A stretch of 64,000 nucleotides of DNA from Trifolium pratense. Taxonomy: Eukaryota > Streptophyta > Magnoliopsida > Fabales > Fabaceae. Below are positions 29,167 through 39,710 of this stretch, piece by piece; the first letter of the stretch is position 1; the number at the start of each line of letters is the position of its first letter. The notes under the pieces were generated by a model, which saw only the letters and a program-made list of their open reading frames with translations, ran no database searches and had not been told where the DNA came from. The stretch lies in the NCBI RefSeq assembly GCF_020283565.1, contig NC_060060.1, forward strand, positions 60,249,257 through 60,313,256, written 5' to 3'. The translations under genes were made by a program, and so were the position numbers.

Positions 29167-29766
29167 TTGGGTTTTGCATTTAATTGAAATATTATATGAT
29201 CATTTATCACTTTTTTTTTCAATTATTTTAAAATGTTAACTATATATAAGTTCTCAAAAACCTTCGGCTCCAAAACTCTCAAAAGTTAACTTGCAAACAA
29301 AGTCTTAGGCTCAACTTTTTTATGTGTATACAGTAAGTTGCTTTAAACCTAAAGTTAAAAGTAATAACTTTAGATTTTGTATTTTATTAACTTTTTATGT
29401 TAAAAGCCACACCATTTTGGTGTTATGATATCAATCCACATTATTTATGTAGTATTGTTCTCTTTGGGGTCTTGTGCAAAACACTTCAAGATTTTGTCAT
29501 TCGTAAAAGACGTTTAGAATTGTGATCGGTGTTTATAAATTACTCTTGACTTTGTTCTCAAGCAATATGCAATTATTTTGGTGTACTGAAACATAATAGA
29601 AGCTCTAGTGAGAACAAAGCTTTACATACTTCAAATATTAAGAAGTCAAATGATATATTTTCACTACATTGATCCAAACTTAAAATAACAATCTTGTGTA
29701 AAGAACCCAAATTGCATCTATCACAAAAAGCATCAATTAATTAAACTGTCAATGTTATAAATAAAA
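29167..29766. other. 3' region of the chimeric gene, no further gene
   Basis: AT-rich non-coding DNA between the stop codon and the LINE insertion. Its last bases, ATAAATAAAA at 29757-29766, form the left target-site copy of that insertion. Confidence 0.5.
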
Positions 29767-31294
29767 TATTGGGGGTGATCCGCGGCGCTTGGTGTTTTGG
29801 GAACCAGTGTTGACTCGCATAAAGAATAGATTGTCTGGGTGGAAAAGTCGATTCTTGTCGTTTGGTGGTCGTTTGGTTTTGTTAAAGTCTATCTTGACTT
29901 CTTTACCTGTCTATGCTCTTTCTTTCTTCAAGGTCCCCTCAGGTATCATTTCCTCTATTGAATCTCTTTTTATTAAATTTTTTTGGGGGGGGAGTGAGGA
30001 TTCTAGGAAAATCTCTTGGGTGAGTTGGAAAGACATTTGTTCGCGTAAGGAGTATGGAGGTTTGGGGGTTAGACAGTTGCGTGAGTTTAACCTAGCGTTG
30101 CTGGGTAAGTGGTGTTGGAGGATGTTAGTGGATAGAGAGGGCTTGTGGTTTAGAGTCTTGGCAGCTCGGTATGGGGTTGAGGATGGTAGACTTTGTGAGG
30201 GAGGTCAGCGAGGCTCGGTGTGGTGGAGGGAGATTATGCGTATGAGAGAGGGTGAGGGTGAGTTAGGTGGGAGGTGGTTTGGGGAGCATGTTTTGAGGAG
30301 GGTAGGGGATGGTTCAGATACTCTTTTTTGGACCGACCCTTGGATGGATGGGATTCCGATGAGGGAGCGGTTTGGACGCCTTTTTTCGTTGGCTGAGACC
30401 AAATCGCGCACGGTCGCAGAGATGTTTGCTTTAGGGTGGGGGGCCGATGGAGAGGCGTGGGTGTGGCGGAGGCGGTTGAGGGCGTGGGAGGAGGAGTTGT
30501 TGAGGGAGTGTCAATTTTTACTTCTTGACATTTCTTTGCAGGATCAGACTTTGGACAGGTGGCAATGGAGCCCAGATCCTGACGCAGGGTATACTGTTGC
30601 GGGAGGTTATCAGATTCTGACTCATCAGGTTTATGTTGCCTTACATGATGCGGAAAATCTTATTTGGCACCCTCAGGTTCCGTTGAAGGTTTCCATCTTT
30701 GCGTGGCGCTTATTGCGGGATAGGTTACCCACGAGAGCCAACCTAGTCATTCGTGGAGTTCTGGCTTCTACCGCTGATTCTTGTGTGTTTGGTTGTGGAG
30801 TGACTGAGACGGTCCATCACTTATTTTCATCTTGTAGCATTGCTGCCTCTCTTTGGGACTTAGTTTGTGAGTGGGTTGGCATTTCTTCGCTGGATTTTAC
30901 TACTTTACATGCTCATTTTGTCCAGTTTATAGCTTCGGCAGGTGTATCTCGAGCACGACGGTCTTTTCTTCAGCTTCTTTGGCTAGTGTGTGTTTGGGTG
31001 ATATGGACAGAGAGAAATCATCGCTTATTCAAAGGCTCAATAGGCACACCTCATCTTTTGTTGGACAAGATCAAGCTATTCTCATTTAGGTGGTTGAAGT
31101 CGACGAGTATTACGTTAGCTTTGAACTACCATAGCTGGTGGTCTAGTCCATGGTTGTGTTTGGGTCTTGTTTGATCTGATTGTGATTGTATCTCTATGAC
31201 TATTTTGTAAACTTTTTTAGTCTACCTTGGTACATCTTGTGCTAAGGAGGCTGTTTGTGTTAATATATTTCATTTTGGCTTCTTCAAAAAAAAA
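29767..31294 (+). mobile_element. 5'-truncated LINE with 9-bp target duplication
   Basis: It contains the C-terminal part of a non-LTR retrotransposon ORF2 and then a 3' UTR and poly(A) tail (about 31286-31294). ATAAATAAA precedes the truncation point (29757-29765) and follows the tail (31295-31303), as expected for target-primed insertion. The 5' end is cut inside ORF2 downstream of the reverse transcriptase core. Confidence 0.85.
29771..31174 (+). pseudogene. LINE ORF2 C-terminal part (zf-RVT region)
   Basis: The frame is open from the truncation point (GGDPRRLVFWEPVL...) to the stop at 31172-31174, about 467 codons with no interruption. Recognisable parts are the post-RT segment SGWKSRFLSFGGRLVLLKS, the KISWVSWKDIC and GLGVRQLREFNLALLGKWCW blocks, and the zinc-binding zf-RVT region with VPLKVSIFAWRLLRDRLPTR followed by a C-x3-C then H-H-x4-C pattern (VFGCGVTETVHHLFSSC). 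The endonuclease and catalytic reverse transcriptase are missing, so it cannot move itself. There is no ATG at the first in-frame position. Its GC content is clearly higher than its surroundings. Confidence 0.88.
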
Positions 31295-31429
31295 ATAAAT
31301 AAAGTTGAATTATTTCTAACAGCATGAACACACCAATCTTCAGAAATTGTCTAAACAATGCAAAAACACTTAAACGTTCACCGCCTTAAAATGCATAAAA
31401 GGGCAACAAACAAAGCGCCCTATATATGC

Positions 31430-32437
31430 ATCTCCAAACATGACTGATATAATCTTTGTGGATGCTGCTGGAGGAGGAGATTCTGATATGGAGGGTGTTG
31501 AATCAACATCTAGATTAGAAAATTAAAGTTTTTCTTTGCTGGTTCTTTTCCCCTTGAACAATGCAAATCATAAAATTTTAGTTTGGAACTGTCAAGGAGC
31601 GGGGCGAGTAGAGCTTTTTATCGGTTTTGTAAGCACTATGTTACTATGACAAAACTAGGTATCATTGTTATTATGGAAATTAGAACTGATCCATATAAAT
31701 TGAGAAAATCTTATGATGAATTAGTTAAGAACAACTGGGATGATAATGCCGATATTCATTCTAATTTATCGAGTCTGATAACCACTCTCCAAAACTGGAA
31801 TTATAATTTCTTTCAATGGGTAATTCGCAAGAAGCGCGAATTATTTAATCGTTTGAGTGGTATTCAACCTAAGGTGCAGTTGGGACAGAAGTCTGATGTC
31901 ACTAGAAAAGAAGTTGAATCATGAGCTTTCAACTATCCTTAAGCAAGACGAGAGACTCTAGTTTCAAAGATCGCGTGCTAAGTGGTTACATGATGGTGAT
32001 AGGAATAACAAGATTCTTATGATTCGAGATAGGGAGGGTGTTTGGATAGAAGGCGAAGAACATATAAGAAACATGATGAGGAGCTTTTACATGGATTTGT
32101 TTAAGGCTAGAGAGGATCTTTACCCATTGACACAAACCAATCTGAGTTTTCCTCGGCTAGACTGAAATGTTATTTTGAAATTAGGAGCTGATGTTACTAA
32201 TATTGAGGTGAAACAAGCTGTTTTTAGTATGAGCCCGTGGAAAGCACCAGACGTCCAGACCCAGATGCTTGGGATGTTGTGGGAAGCTCAATGTGTGATT
32301 TTATCAAGAAGGCATGGATGGATCCAAAGCTTTTAGAAGAAGTTAATTTAACAGAAGCAGAGAACACAATTGCTTGGTTACCTGCTCAGCTTAGAGACAA
32401 CATCAAAGCAGTTGCTCCTCCTTCATCTGACAATTGA
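31430..32437 (+). pseudogene. Decayed LINE fragment: ORF1 end plus ORF2 5' half
   Basis: On the same strand as the previous LINE but carrying the opposite half. It starts with a possible ORF1 end (DSDMEGVESTS, about 31470-31515), then the ORF2 start with an endonuclease-like ILVWNCQGAG. It continues through IIVIMEIRTDPYKLRKSYDE, RAKWLHDGDRN and SPWKAP, the entry to the reverse transcriptase. Several frameshifts, stops and internal deletions break it; for example, sequence is missing between the WNCQGAG and YDELVKNNWDD regions, and around SPWKAP. The last ~27 codons before the stop (AENTIAWLPAQLRDNIKA...) do not look like RT and are unexplained. It is more decayed than its neighbour, so probably a separate insertion. 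Confidence 0.75.
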
Positions 32438-33480
32438 CATGTGTAGTGATCGGTGTCTCTGGCCAGGGAATAGTCGACAGTCGTGGTGACATTACTGTCT
32501 CGAGTGCCTATAAGTTACTGAAATAAGATGGTATGGTAGACTATATTTTAAGTGAAGGGTGGAACAACATCTGAAAACTACAAATTCATGGCAGAATTTT
32601 AACAAAACAGCATATGCATTATATGCATTTGAGTGAACTCGAGCCGAGTTTTGAACTGAACCAATTCTTAACGAGTCGAGTTGATGCAAGTTCGACTCAA
32701 CTCGACTCATTTCCATCCCAGAATTTATGATGATTTTCAGTTTTATGATGTTTGCCCAGAATTTATTAAGGGTTGTTTTGATGATGATGTATCCGGAGTA
32801 ACTATTTGGTGTCAAGTTATTGTTAAATATGATTGGATCTCATCCCAAAAGCTAGCTCAAAGCACATATTTATACACTTCACATCCCGGGAACTTAAGCA
32901 ATATGAGACTTCAAACAATCTCCAACAACACAATTTCACATTCAACACCCACCCTCACGCCTAGCGTGGTCCTGAGTCAGATGCTCACATTGCAGTACTT
33001 AACCCGGCTCTATCACTAAAATCAGTACAAAACATGCAACATCACATCACCCTAAAATCACATTAATAAAATGTTAGTATCAACATATGAAAAACACATT
33101 ATATATGCTAAATAAAAACATATATATATTTTTATTTTGGTACAATAAAAACATATATTTTATTATACTCATATCACTGACATCAAACTCAACGCAATAA
33201 CTTTGATATTTAACTCAAGCATGAATATAAGCATAAGGGATACTCAATTACACATGTAGGGATTACTCAATTCATACCAAAGTAAAAATAAAAAGAAAAA
33301 TACTATGCTCTCAATGAAGCAAATGCATACAAATTCTCTTAGAATTTATGCATCCAACCCAAGGGCGAAAGGAAAGCCAATGCTTTAGGGGCTCAAGCCC
33401 CCACAGGTAAAGAAAACAAAAACTTTAATAATACTACTATTATATATATATATTGGAAGGAAAATTCTATTTATATTATA
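32438..33480. other. Repeat-derived non-coding DNA before the MULE
   Basis: It contains a GAGTCGAGTT / AACTCGACTC motif near 32670-32710 and a stretch with CACCCTCACGCCTAGCGTGG near 32949, which resembles the repeat in CNGC intron 4. A TA microsatellite region lies near 33441-33456. No gene is supported. Confidence 0.45.
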
Positions 33481-33653
33481 GGCTTAATTACTTAATTGGT
33501 CCCTTAAAGACATTTATGGTTTCAAATTGGTCCCTTAAAGAAAAAAAGGGCCAAATTGGTCCCTTAAAGACCTTGCCGTTAAACATTTTGGTCCTTTCCG
33601 TCCAGAAACTGTTAATTTTTACAGGTGGCGAACTGGATGCTTACGTGGCTGCT
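33481..33653 (+). repeat. Left terminal inverted repeat of the MULE
   Basis: This 173-bp arm contains four GGTCCCTTAAAG copies or near copies and the motif GGTCCTTTCCGTCCAGAAAC, ending in CTTACGTGGCTGCT. It pairs with 36737-36909 with one mismatch. Confidence 0.95.
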
Positions 33654-33836
33654 ATGACTAGGCAAAAAAATTGGGTGATTGTGTATTTAACTTTGTTTGT
33701 TGATTTTAATCAAAAAAAATTAGGGTTCTTTCATCTTCATCTTCATCTTCATCCATTCTCTTCTTCTTCTTCTACATTCCAATCCTCTTCTTCTTCTTCT
33801 TCTCTCATCGAAACTTGTCTTGTTACCCACAAAAAA

Positions 33837-34316
33837 ATGACAAGCACCAGTGATAGCTCGTTTGCACAGCGCAGGAAGGTTGAAACAAGTGGAAGAAGTT
33901 CAATTGGGAACACTGGATCTATAAGTTCAGTCATTAGGAGACAACCACAACACTGCAAATGTGATGAAGTTGCTATATTACGAACTGTTAAAGACATTTC
34001 AAGTCGTAATTTTGGGAAAAAGTTTTGGGGATGTAGAAATTGGAGACATGATGGTGATGCAGGTTGCAACTTCTTTAAGTGGTTTGATGATGATATTGTT
34101 GATGAACGTGATTTGAAGATTGCAAAGCAAAAGAAGAAAAATGGAAAGTTGAAGAATGAAGTTTATGTGCTCAAAAATGAATTGGTCATAACTCAAAAAT
34201 GGCTAAAGATTTCAACTGGTTTTGGGTGTTTATGTTTTGGAATTATCTTGGTCTTAGTGACCATTATCTTGTTTAGTGGTAGATTCATTTCCAACCCATC
34301 TATGTATTTGAGGTAG
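33837..34316 (+). CDS. GRF zinc-finger protein with coiled coil and membrane anchor
   Basis: A single-exon, 159-residue protein inside the MULE. The start is the ATG after a CAAAAAA run; the frame is open further upstream into the inverted repeat but that part is low complexity. Visible layout: a Ser/Thr-rich N-terminus, a GRF-type zinc finger (Cys40, Cys42, Cys66, Cys77 with KKFWGCRNWR and CNFFKWFDDD), a Lys-rich coiled coil (about 87-118), then a hydrophobic segment at about 125-147 ending near the C-terminus, so it looks tail-anchored. GRF fingers bind nucleic acid in proteins such as topoisomerase III-alpha and NEIL3; how that fits a membrane anchor is not known. The gene ends one base before the convergent transposase's stop codon. 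From memory, similar small GRF proteins are common in plant genome annotations. It may help the element or be a captured host gene. Confidence 0.8.
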   Translation: MTSTSDSSFAQRRKVETSGRSSIGNTGSISSVIRRQPQHCKCDEVAILRTVKDISSRNFGKKFWGCRNWRHDGDAGCNFFKWFDDDIVDERDLKIAKQKKKNGKLKNEVYVLKNELVITQKWLKISTGFGCLCFGIILVLVTIILFSGRFISNPSMYLR

Positions 34317-34317
34317 T

Positions 34318-36141
34318 TTATGTCATTATGTAATGAATGGAGTTTGTGTAATTTATGAAGTAATTTAGCAGTTTGTTTATGCATAATGAACCAATTATTG
34401 GCCTACAAATTAAAAAACTTTCCTTACATCCCTTGAAACAAATGTAAGCCCTTTGGAAATGTGGACACAAAGGCCTTTCAGGATGTTCCAAGTCAGCCTC
34501 ATCACCTTGAAATGGTGTAGTAGTGACTATAACTGTTGAACCACGGTTTGATCTTAGTAATTCATGGGAGTAGTCATAAAACCTAGTGTATTGTTCTCTA
34601 AATGACCCATCTACTAAATCAAAAGCAATACCCCTGGCTTTAGATGCTTTGTTCTTAGATATCTTTAAATTCCATTTTTGTTGTGTTTTCTCCATAATAT
34701 CAATCAATTTCAAATTGGGATTCTCTTTAACCTTCTTATGTAATCTTTTTCCCAACCATTTGGCACTAAGCATTTTGACCTTAGGTTCCCTATTACACTT
34801 ATGCTCATCTTTAACAAACATCAATTGCCAAGTTTCTTGCCCTGGCATATGTGAACAGTAAGCATTCCATACACAACCACTTTTACAAATCAGCCTTATC
34901 CTCTTCTTGTCATTCTTCTTATATTTAATAGCTCTTTGAGACTGGATTGCATAACATCTTATTGCTTCTTGAAACTCTTGTTTACAAGCAAAGTACATTC
35001 CAGACTCCCACTTATAATCTCTCATTGATGATGGCATCTTAAAGGTTGACAATTTGTAATTACTAGGCCATTCTGTGTCATGCTCATCTTCATCATCACT
35101 ATCCTCAACTTCATTCTCAATGTCACTGTCACTTCCACTATCTAGCTCCTCACTATTATAATCCTCAATATCACTCAATCCTCCAACAAAGGTTTTATAT
35201 TTACTCTTGTCAATATTCCCCACATCTTCTTCAAATAACTCATCACCTTGTGCAGTTTGTTGTGCACCTTGAACAACAGTATATATATTAGAGTTATTAT
35301 TCTTCTTTTTTGGTCTTCCCTTCTTGCTTGTTGGTTTGCTAACATTACACTCTTGCCTCACTTTCTTACCTTTCTTTCCCTTTCCCTTGGTCACAGGTTC
35401 ATCAATAACATTTTCATCCACAACAGTCTCATCCACAACAGTCTCATCCGCAACAGTCTCAAAGTTATCTTCAAGCAAATAATCTTCTTCTGAATCATCA
35501 AAGTGTATTCCCAGGGCACTATCTTCACTGTCTTCATCATACTCAACTTCATTTAATAAATCATCAATAACATCATCATCAATTCTCACACCTTTCCCTT
35601 TTTCAGCAGTTGGGCCAACCTTATCTCCCTCAGTAGGGCCAGTTGGGCCAGTTTCATTGACTCCCTCACTTGGCCCATTATCATTTAAGTCATCAGTTGG
35701 ACCATATTCATTTACTCCCTCAACGGGCCCATTTTCTTTTACTCCCTCAGCAGACCCATTTTCATTTACTCCCTCTGCAGGCCCATTTTCATTTACCCCC
35801 TCAATAGGCCCATATTCAATCGCTTCAATGAATTCAGGCTCAGCCATTGGATGCATAAGATACAGGTGGACTCTTCCATCCATTCGTGCTATATTTTTCA
35901 TTCTATTTGCATCCATATCATCCTCCAACAAAACCAACTCATTTACATCTTGTGGGTCATAAAACCACATTGTGTCTATACTTGGGTATTTCAATTTCTT
36001 CTTAATCTCTCCAACAAACTCAAAATACGAAAAATAATCTTCATCAACAAACCAACTTACATCTGCTCCAACATACCCATTGTGATCAAACTCTTCAAAC
36101 CACCCCCCATGATGTACCACCACCTCCAATCTATCACCCAT
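34318..36141 (-). pseudogene. MuDR-family transposase, truncated before the DDE domain
   Basis: An open frame of 607 residues on the minus strand, starting MGDRLEVVVHHGGWFEEF at 36141 (a preceding in-frame segment has no ATG). The N-terminal ~100 residues look like the PB1-like domain seen in plant MULE transposases. Next come about eight 10-11-residue repeats of the type NGPAEGVNE (about 106-180), acidic and Lys-rich stretches, then a MuDR DNA-binding domain (about 376-455, with FQEAIRCYAIQSQRAIKYKK and a Cys/His pattern ending DEHKCNR). The family sequence continues to CFKGCKESFLICRPIIG (about residue 584), where the DDE catalytic domain should begin. Instead 23 unrelated residues follow and the frame ends. 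The junction lies near 34390, so all catalytic acids are missing. The protein could bind DNA but not cut it. Confidence 0.85.
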
Positions 36142-36736
36142 GAATAATACACACCACACCTAATAAAATAACACCCAAAATAAACGGACGGACCACAACA
36201 ACAAGAAGACAACAAAATTCCAAAACATAAGACAACACAATTCCAAAACATGAGACAACAAACACAGAACCCTAAATCATAAACAAACACTAAAACCATA
36301 AATAAACTAGCAACAAGAAGAAGACAACAAAATTCCAATAACAATCTAAAACAATTCGAAATCTAAAACAGAAAAGAAACAAATACAAAACCCTAAATCG
36401 ATTCGATTTGTAAACACAGAAACACAAAGTTAAACATAAAAAGGATCGATTTGTAATCTGGATGTGTAGTGTCTCCTTCGATTCGTCTTCGATTCACCTT
36501 CGATTCGTTGTCTCCTTCGATTCGTCTTCGCTTCGCCGTCGTTCGCCGTTCGTCGTTCGCAAGCTTCTGAGTTTTCTTTTTTCTTCTTTGTGTAGTGTCT
36601 TTTTTCTTTCTGAGTTTTCTTTTTTATCTATTTTGTTTTTTAATTTGCCATTTTTTTTTATTTTAAATTTTAACTTTAAGTTTTTTTTTTTAATTAAATG
36701 ATTTACCTAGTAAGCAGCCATGTAAGCACCCATGTG

Positions 36737-36909
36737 AGCAGCCACGTAAGCATCCAGTTCGCCACCTGTAAAAATTAACAGTTTCTGGACGGAAAGGACC
36801 AAAATGTTTAACGGCAAGGTCTTTAAGGGACCAATTTGGCCCTTTTTTTCTTTAAGGGACCAATTTGAAACTATAAATGTCTTTAAGGGACCAATTAAGT
36901 AATTAAGCC
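36737..36909 (-). repeat. Right terminal inverted repeat of the MULE
   Basis: Complement of 33481-33653 with one mismatch. Just inside it (about 36142-36600) is the presumed transposase promoter and leader, rich in TTCGATTCGTC-like short repeats and containing CCTTCGATTCGTCTTCG twice. Confidence 0.95.
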
Positions 36910-36918
36910 TATATTATA

Positions 36919-37441
36919 TTATATATTTTTAAGCTCCCCATAAAAATTAAATAAAAGTTCATTAACTTATACTTAGATATCGTTTGATCCAGCTTTTTTT
37001 AAATGTAGAAACTATTTTATCCAAAAAGCTAGACATAATAGTTTTAAAACTAAAATTGTTTGGTAAATCTTATTTTTTTAATTAAAAAAAATGTTAATTA
37101 AAAGATGTTTGTTTTTAGATGGTGTCATGATTTGGAGTTGGAAATATTGTTTTTATTAAACTAAACTTGTAGTAAATATTGTCATGATTTGGAGTTGGAA
37201 ATATTGTCTAATTTAGATGGTGTTTTCTTTTCTATTTTATATTTTGAGAACGGGGGGTGTCATTAGTGAGAACGATGAATAAAAATGTTGCAGTTGATAT
37301 AAATGATAAGTATTGTACATGTTTTAGGCACTTAAATCATAAATCATTAAGCTCTCTCTAAGTTTTTCTTTCATAAAAACTTTCATAAAAAAGAAATGGT
37401 TTTTTTTAATCGGAATCGTTCATGTGCAACTTTTTTTGGGT
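36919..37441. other. AT-rich spacer after the MULE
   Basis: It contains two direct copies of GTCATGATTTGGAGTTGGAA, with AATATTGT following in both (about 37125 and 37181), spaced about 56 bases apart. No gene is supported. Confidence 0.5.
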
Positions 37442-37831
37442 GTGTTTGGTAAGTTCAATAAGCTAGCTTATAGCTCATTGGACTAGCTTATAAGCTTGTT
37501 TGAAAAAAATAAAAGTGTTTGGTAAAAAGTTTTTCTCAGGAGCTTATAGCTTTTTTTGAGATGCTATTTCAAGTAGCATTTGAGCTTATAGCTTTTTACA
37601 GTTTTTTCCATTTTTAAACTTTAATTTAATTTTATTATTTTTTATAAAATAAAAAACTACCCACTAAAAAAACTATTCACTACATATAAATGTCCTTCTA
37701 TATCTTTTTATAATTATCAATCATTTAAAAAGCTAATTTTACCAAACACTTTAATTTCAATTAGCTAGTTTTTCAGCTATAAGCTAACTTATCAGCTATA
37801 AGCTAGCTTATAGCTTAATTTTACCGAACAG
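37442..37831. mobile_element. Foldback MITE, GTTTGGTAA family, copy 1
   Basis: The left end reads GTGTTTGGTAAGTTC and the complement of the right end reads CTGTTCGGTAAAATTAAG. Subterminal arms are built from AGCTTATAGCT / AGCTATAAGCT repeats. It is in inverted orientation relative to the next two copies. Target duplication not resolved; hAT-like is a guess. Confidence 0.6.
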
Positions 37832-38103
37832 ATGTTTTAATCCAAATGAATGGTTTTCACATAGATTAATTTTTGTTGTGTTATTTCATCGTCTTAATGC
37901 GACGTTGTTTGGTTTTTCATATCTTTGTGCAGTGTTCGTTTGATTTCCCTCCCTTGTACGATATTCGTTTGTTTTCTCGTTTTGTTGCGGTGTTCATCTG
38001 ATTCAAATTGATAGGTCAACTTCGATCAACTATTAATTCACCAGAAGCATAGGCATTCCGACCACTTTGATTTTATCACATTATTTGTAGGCATGAATAA
38101 GAC

Positions 38104-38440
38104 TCTGTTTGGTAAAAATAAGCTATAAACTAGCTGATAGCTAAAAAGCTAGCTCATAGCTGATAGTTGATGGTTGATAGCTTGTAGCTGAAAAATTGGT
38201 AGAATGAAATTAAACTGTTTGACAAATTTAGCTCTTGCAAGTACAAAATGATATAAAAGTGGTTAGTTATCATTTTTTTTAAAAAAATAAAATATAAATG
38301 AAAATAATAGGGTAAAAATAGGATAAAATGTAAAAAACTATAAGTTAATTAAATAAGTTTGTTACCATAACAGATCAATTTTTATCAAACAAACTTATAA
38401 GTTAGTCTAATAAGCTAACTTATTGGACTTACCAAACACA
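38104..38440. mobile_element. Foldback MITE, GTTTGGTAA family, copy 2
   Basis: The left end is CTGTTTGGTAAAAATAAGC. The right end is TTATTGGACTTACCAAACAC. Inner arms share GATAGCTTGTAGCTGAAAA and the AGTGGTTAGT region with copy 3, about 350 bases downstream. Confidence 0.65.
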
Positions 38441-38448
38441 CCCAAAGG

Positions 38449-38825
38449 CTTTGTTTGGTAAAAAAAAAAGTTATAAACTAACTAGTAGCTGATGGCTGAT
38501 AGCTTATAGCTGAAAAGTTAGTAGAATAAAATTAAAGTGTTTGACAAATTTAACTGTTGTGAGTACAGAATGACATAAAAGTATATGGTTAGTGGGTAGT
38601 TATTATATTTTTTTAAAAAATAAAAAATAAAAATAATAAGGGTAAAAATGAGAAAAATGTAAAAAAAACTATAAGCTATAAGCTCATACGCTACTTGAAA
38701 TAGCATATCAAAAAACGCTAAGCTAGTTAGAGAAGCTTATTACCAAAGATTTCATATTTTTATCAAACAAGCGTATAAGCTAGTCCAATAAGCTATAAAC
38801 TAGTTTATTGAACTTACCAAACAGG
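38449..38825. mobile_element. Foldback MITE, GTTTGGTAA family, copy 3
   Basis: The left end is CTTTGTTTGGTAAAAAAAAA and the right end is TTATTGAACTTACCAAACAG. It is in the same orientation as copy 2 and almost touches it, so the pair looks like a head-to-tail cluster or two insertions into a preferred site. No coding capacity. Confidence 0.65.
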
Positions 38826-39710
38826 TTATGCTATGAAACATGAGCTGCGACACAGACACCTGACACGACACAAACACGAACATGTCAACACTACTAATAC
38901 AAAAGAAATGAAAATTGCAATTACTAAAGTTTTGATGTATAAATATTCAAATAATGTTAATGATTCTCGAAAGACGTGTATTTATATCACTGATTTATTT
39001 TAAAACTATAATAATGGACAACACCATTTTTTTAGGAAATGAAGATAATCTCTACTCATCTGACACGTGTTATACGAGTATCGCACACCACGATAAGCAT
39101 AATCATTAAGGTGTACGTGTTTCATAGATTTTAAATTATTAACTTAAATGCTATAAATTTGTTCATTAATATCATCATTTTCATTTCTTTGCAATATTGA
39201 ATTTATACTTAAATCTGACGTTCTAAAAAAAATGAATTAATATTTTTTTGTTGTAGTAAAAAAAATACTAGTAAAACAATAATAAAATAAGAAAAGTCTG
39301 TTGTTGTCACAAGTGTCCGGCCTCCGGTAAGCCTGTGCTGCTAGAACCCTCATCTCATCTATCATCCATTTTAGATTCAAACCGTTTGTTTTTTGATTCT
39401 ACAAAATCAAAATCAGTTTAGAAAGATGCACCTCAATACGTGGCTTTAACATCACCTTCACACTTGTTTCTTTTTTCCTCCCCTCCTTTCAATTTCCCAA
39501 TTACAGTAATCATCATAATCATAATTATCATAATTATAATTAACACCGCCTTAATCTCTCTTCTTTCGAATGCATCGTTACGTCTTTTGAATCGAATGTG
39601 AGTAGAGTAACCAATCTTTTTTTTCTTCTTTCTCGATTTCAATCATTCTTGTTTGTTTATTGTGATTGTGATGAATAGTAATTAATTGTTTTGTTGTGAT
39701 TCTAGGGTAG
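38826..39710 (+). promoter_or_regulatory. Upstream region and leader of the PP2C gene
   Basis: AT-rich DNA, then a CT-rich probable leader from about 39460. A leader intron is likely: an acceptor TTCTAG ends at 39705, six bases before the start codon, and a donor GTGAGTAG lies at about 39598. No definite TATA box could be chosen among many candidates. Confidence 0.4.

Larger units (their letters stand above)
33481..36909. mobile_element. Mutator-like element (MULE), 3429 bp, perfect TIRs and TSD
   Basis: The boundaries are exact. TATATTATA flanks both ends (33472-33480 and 36910-36918), a perfect 9-bp duplication. The inverted repeats begin GGCTTAATTACTTAATTGG, are 173 bp long, and differ at one position (GGTTT/AGTTT). 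Inside are a GRF zinc-finger gene on the plus strand and a transposase gene on the minus strand, tail to tail. The transposase lacks its DDE domain, so this copy is non-autonomous but could be moved by a complete relative. The clean duplication and near-identical ends argue for recent insertion. It landed in AT-rich DNA between a LINE relic and foldback elements. Confidence 0.95.

Noticed and set aside
33749..34069. Minus-strand frame opposite the GRF gene
   Set aside because: It is a shadow of the GRF coding sequence and CTT repeats; it shows no domain.
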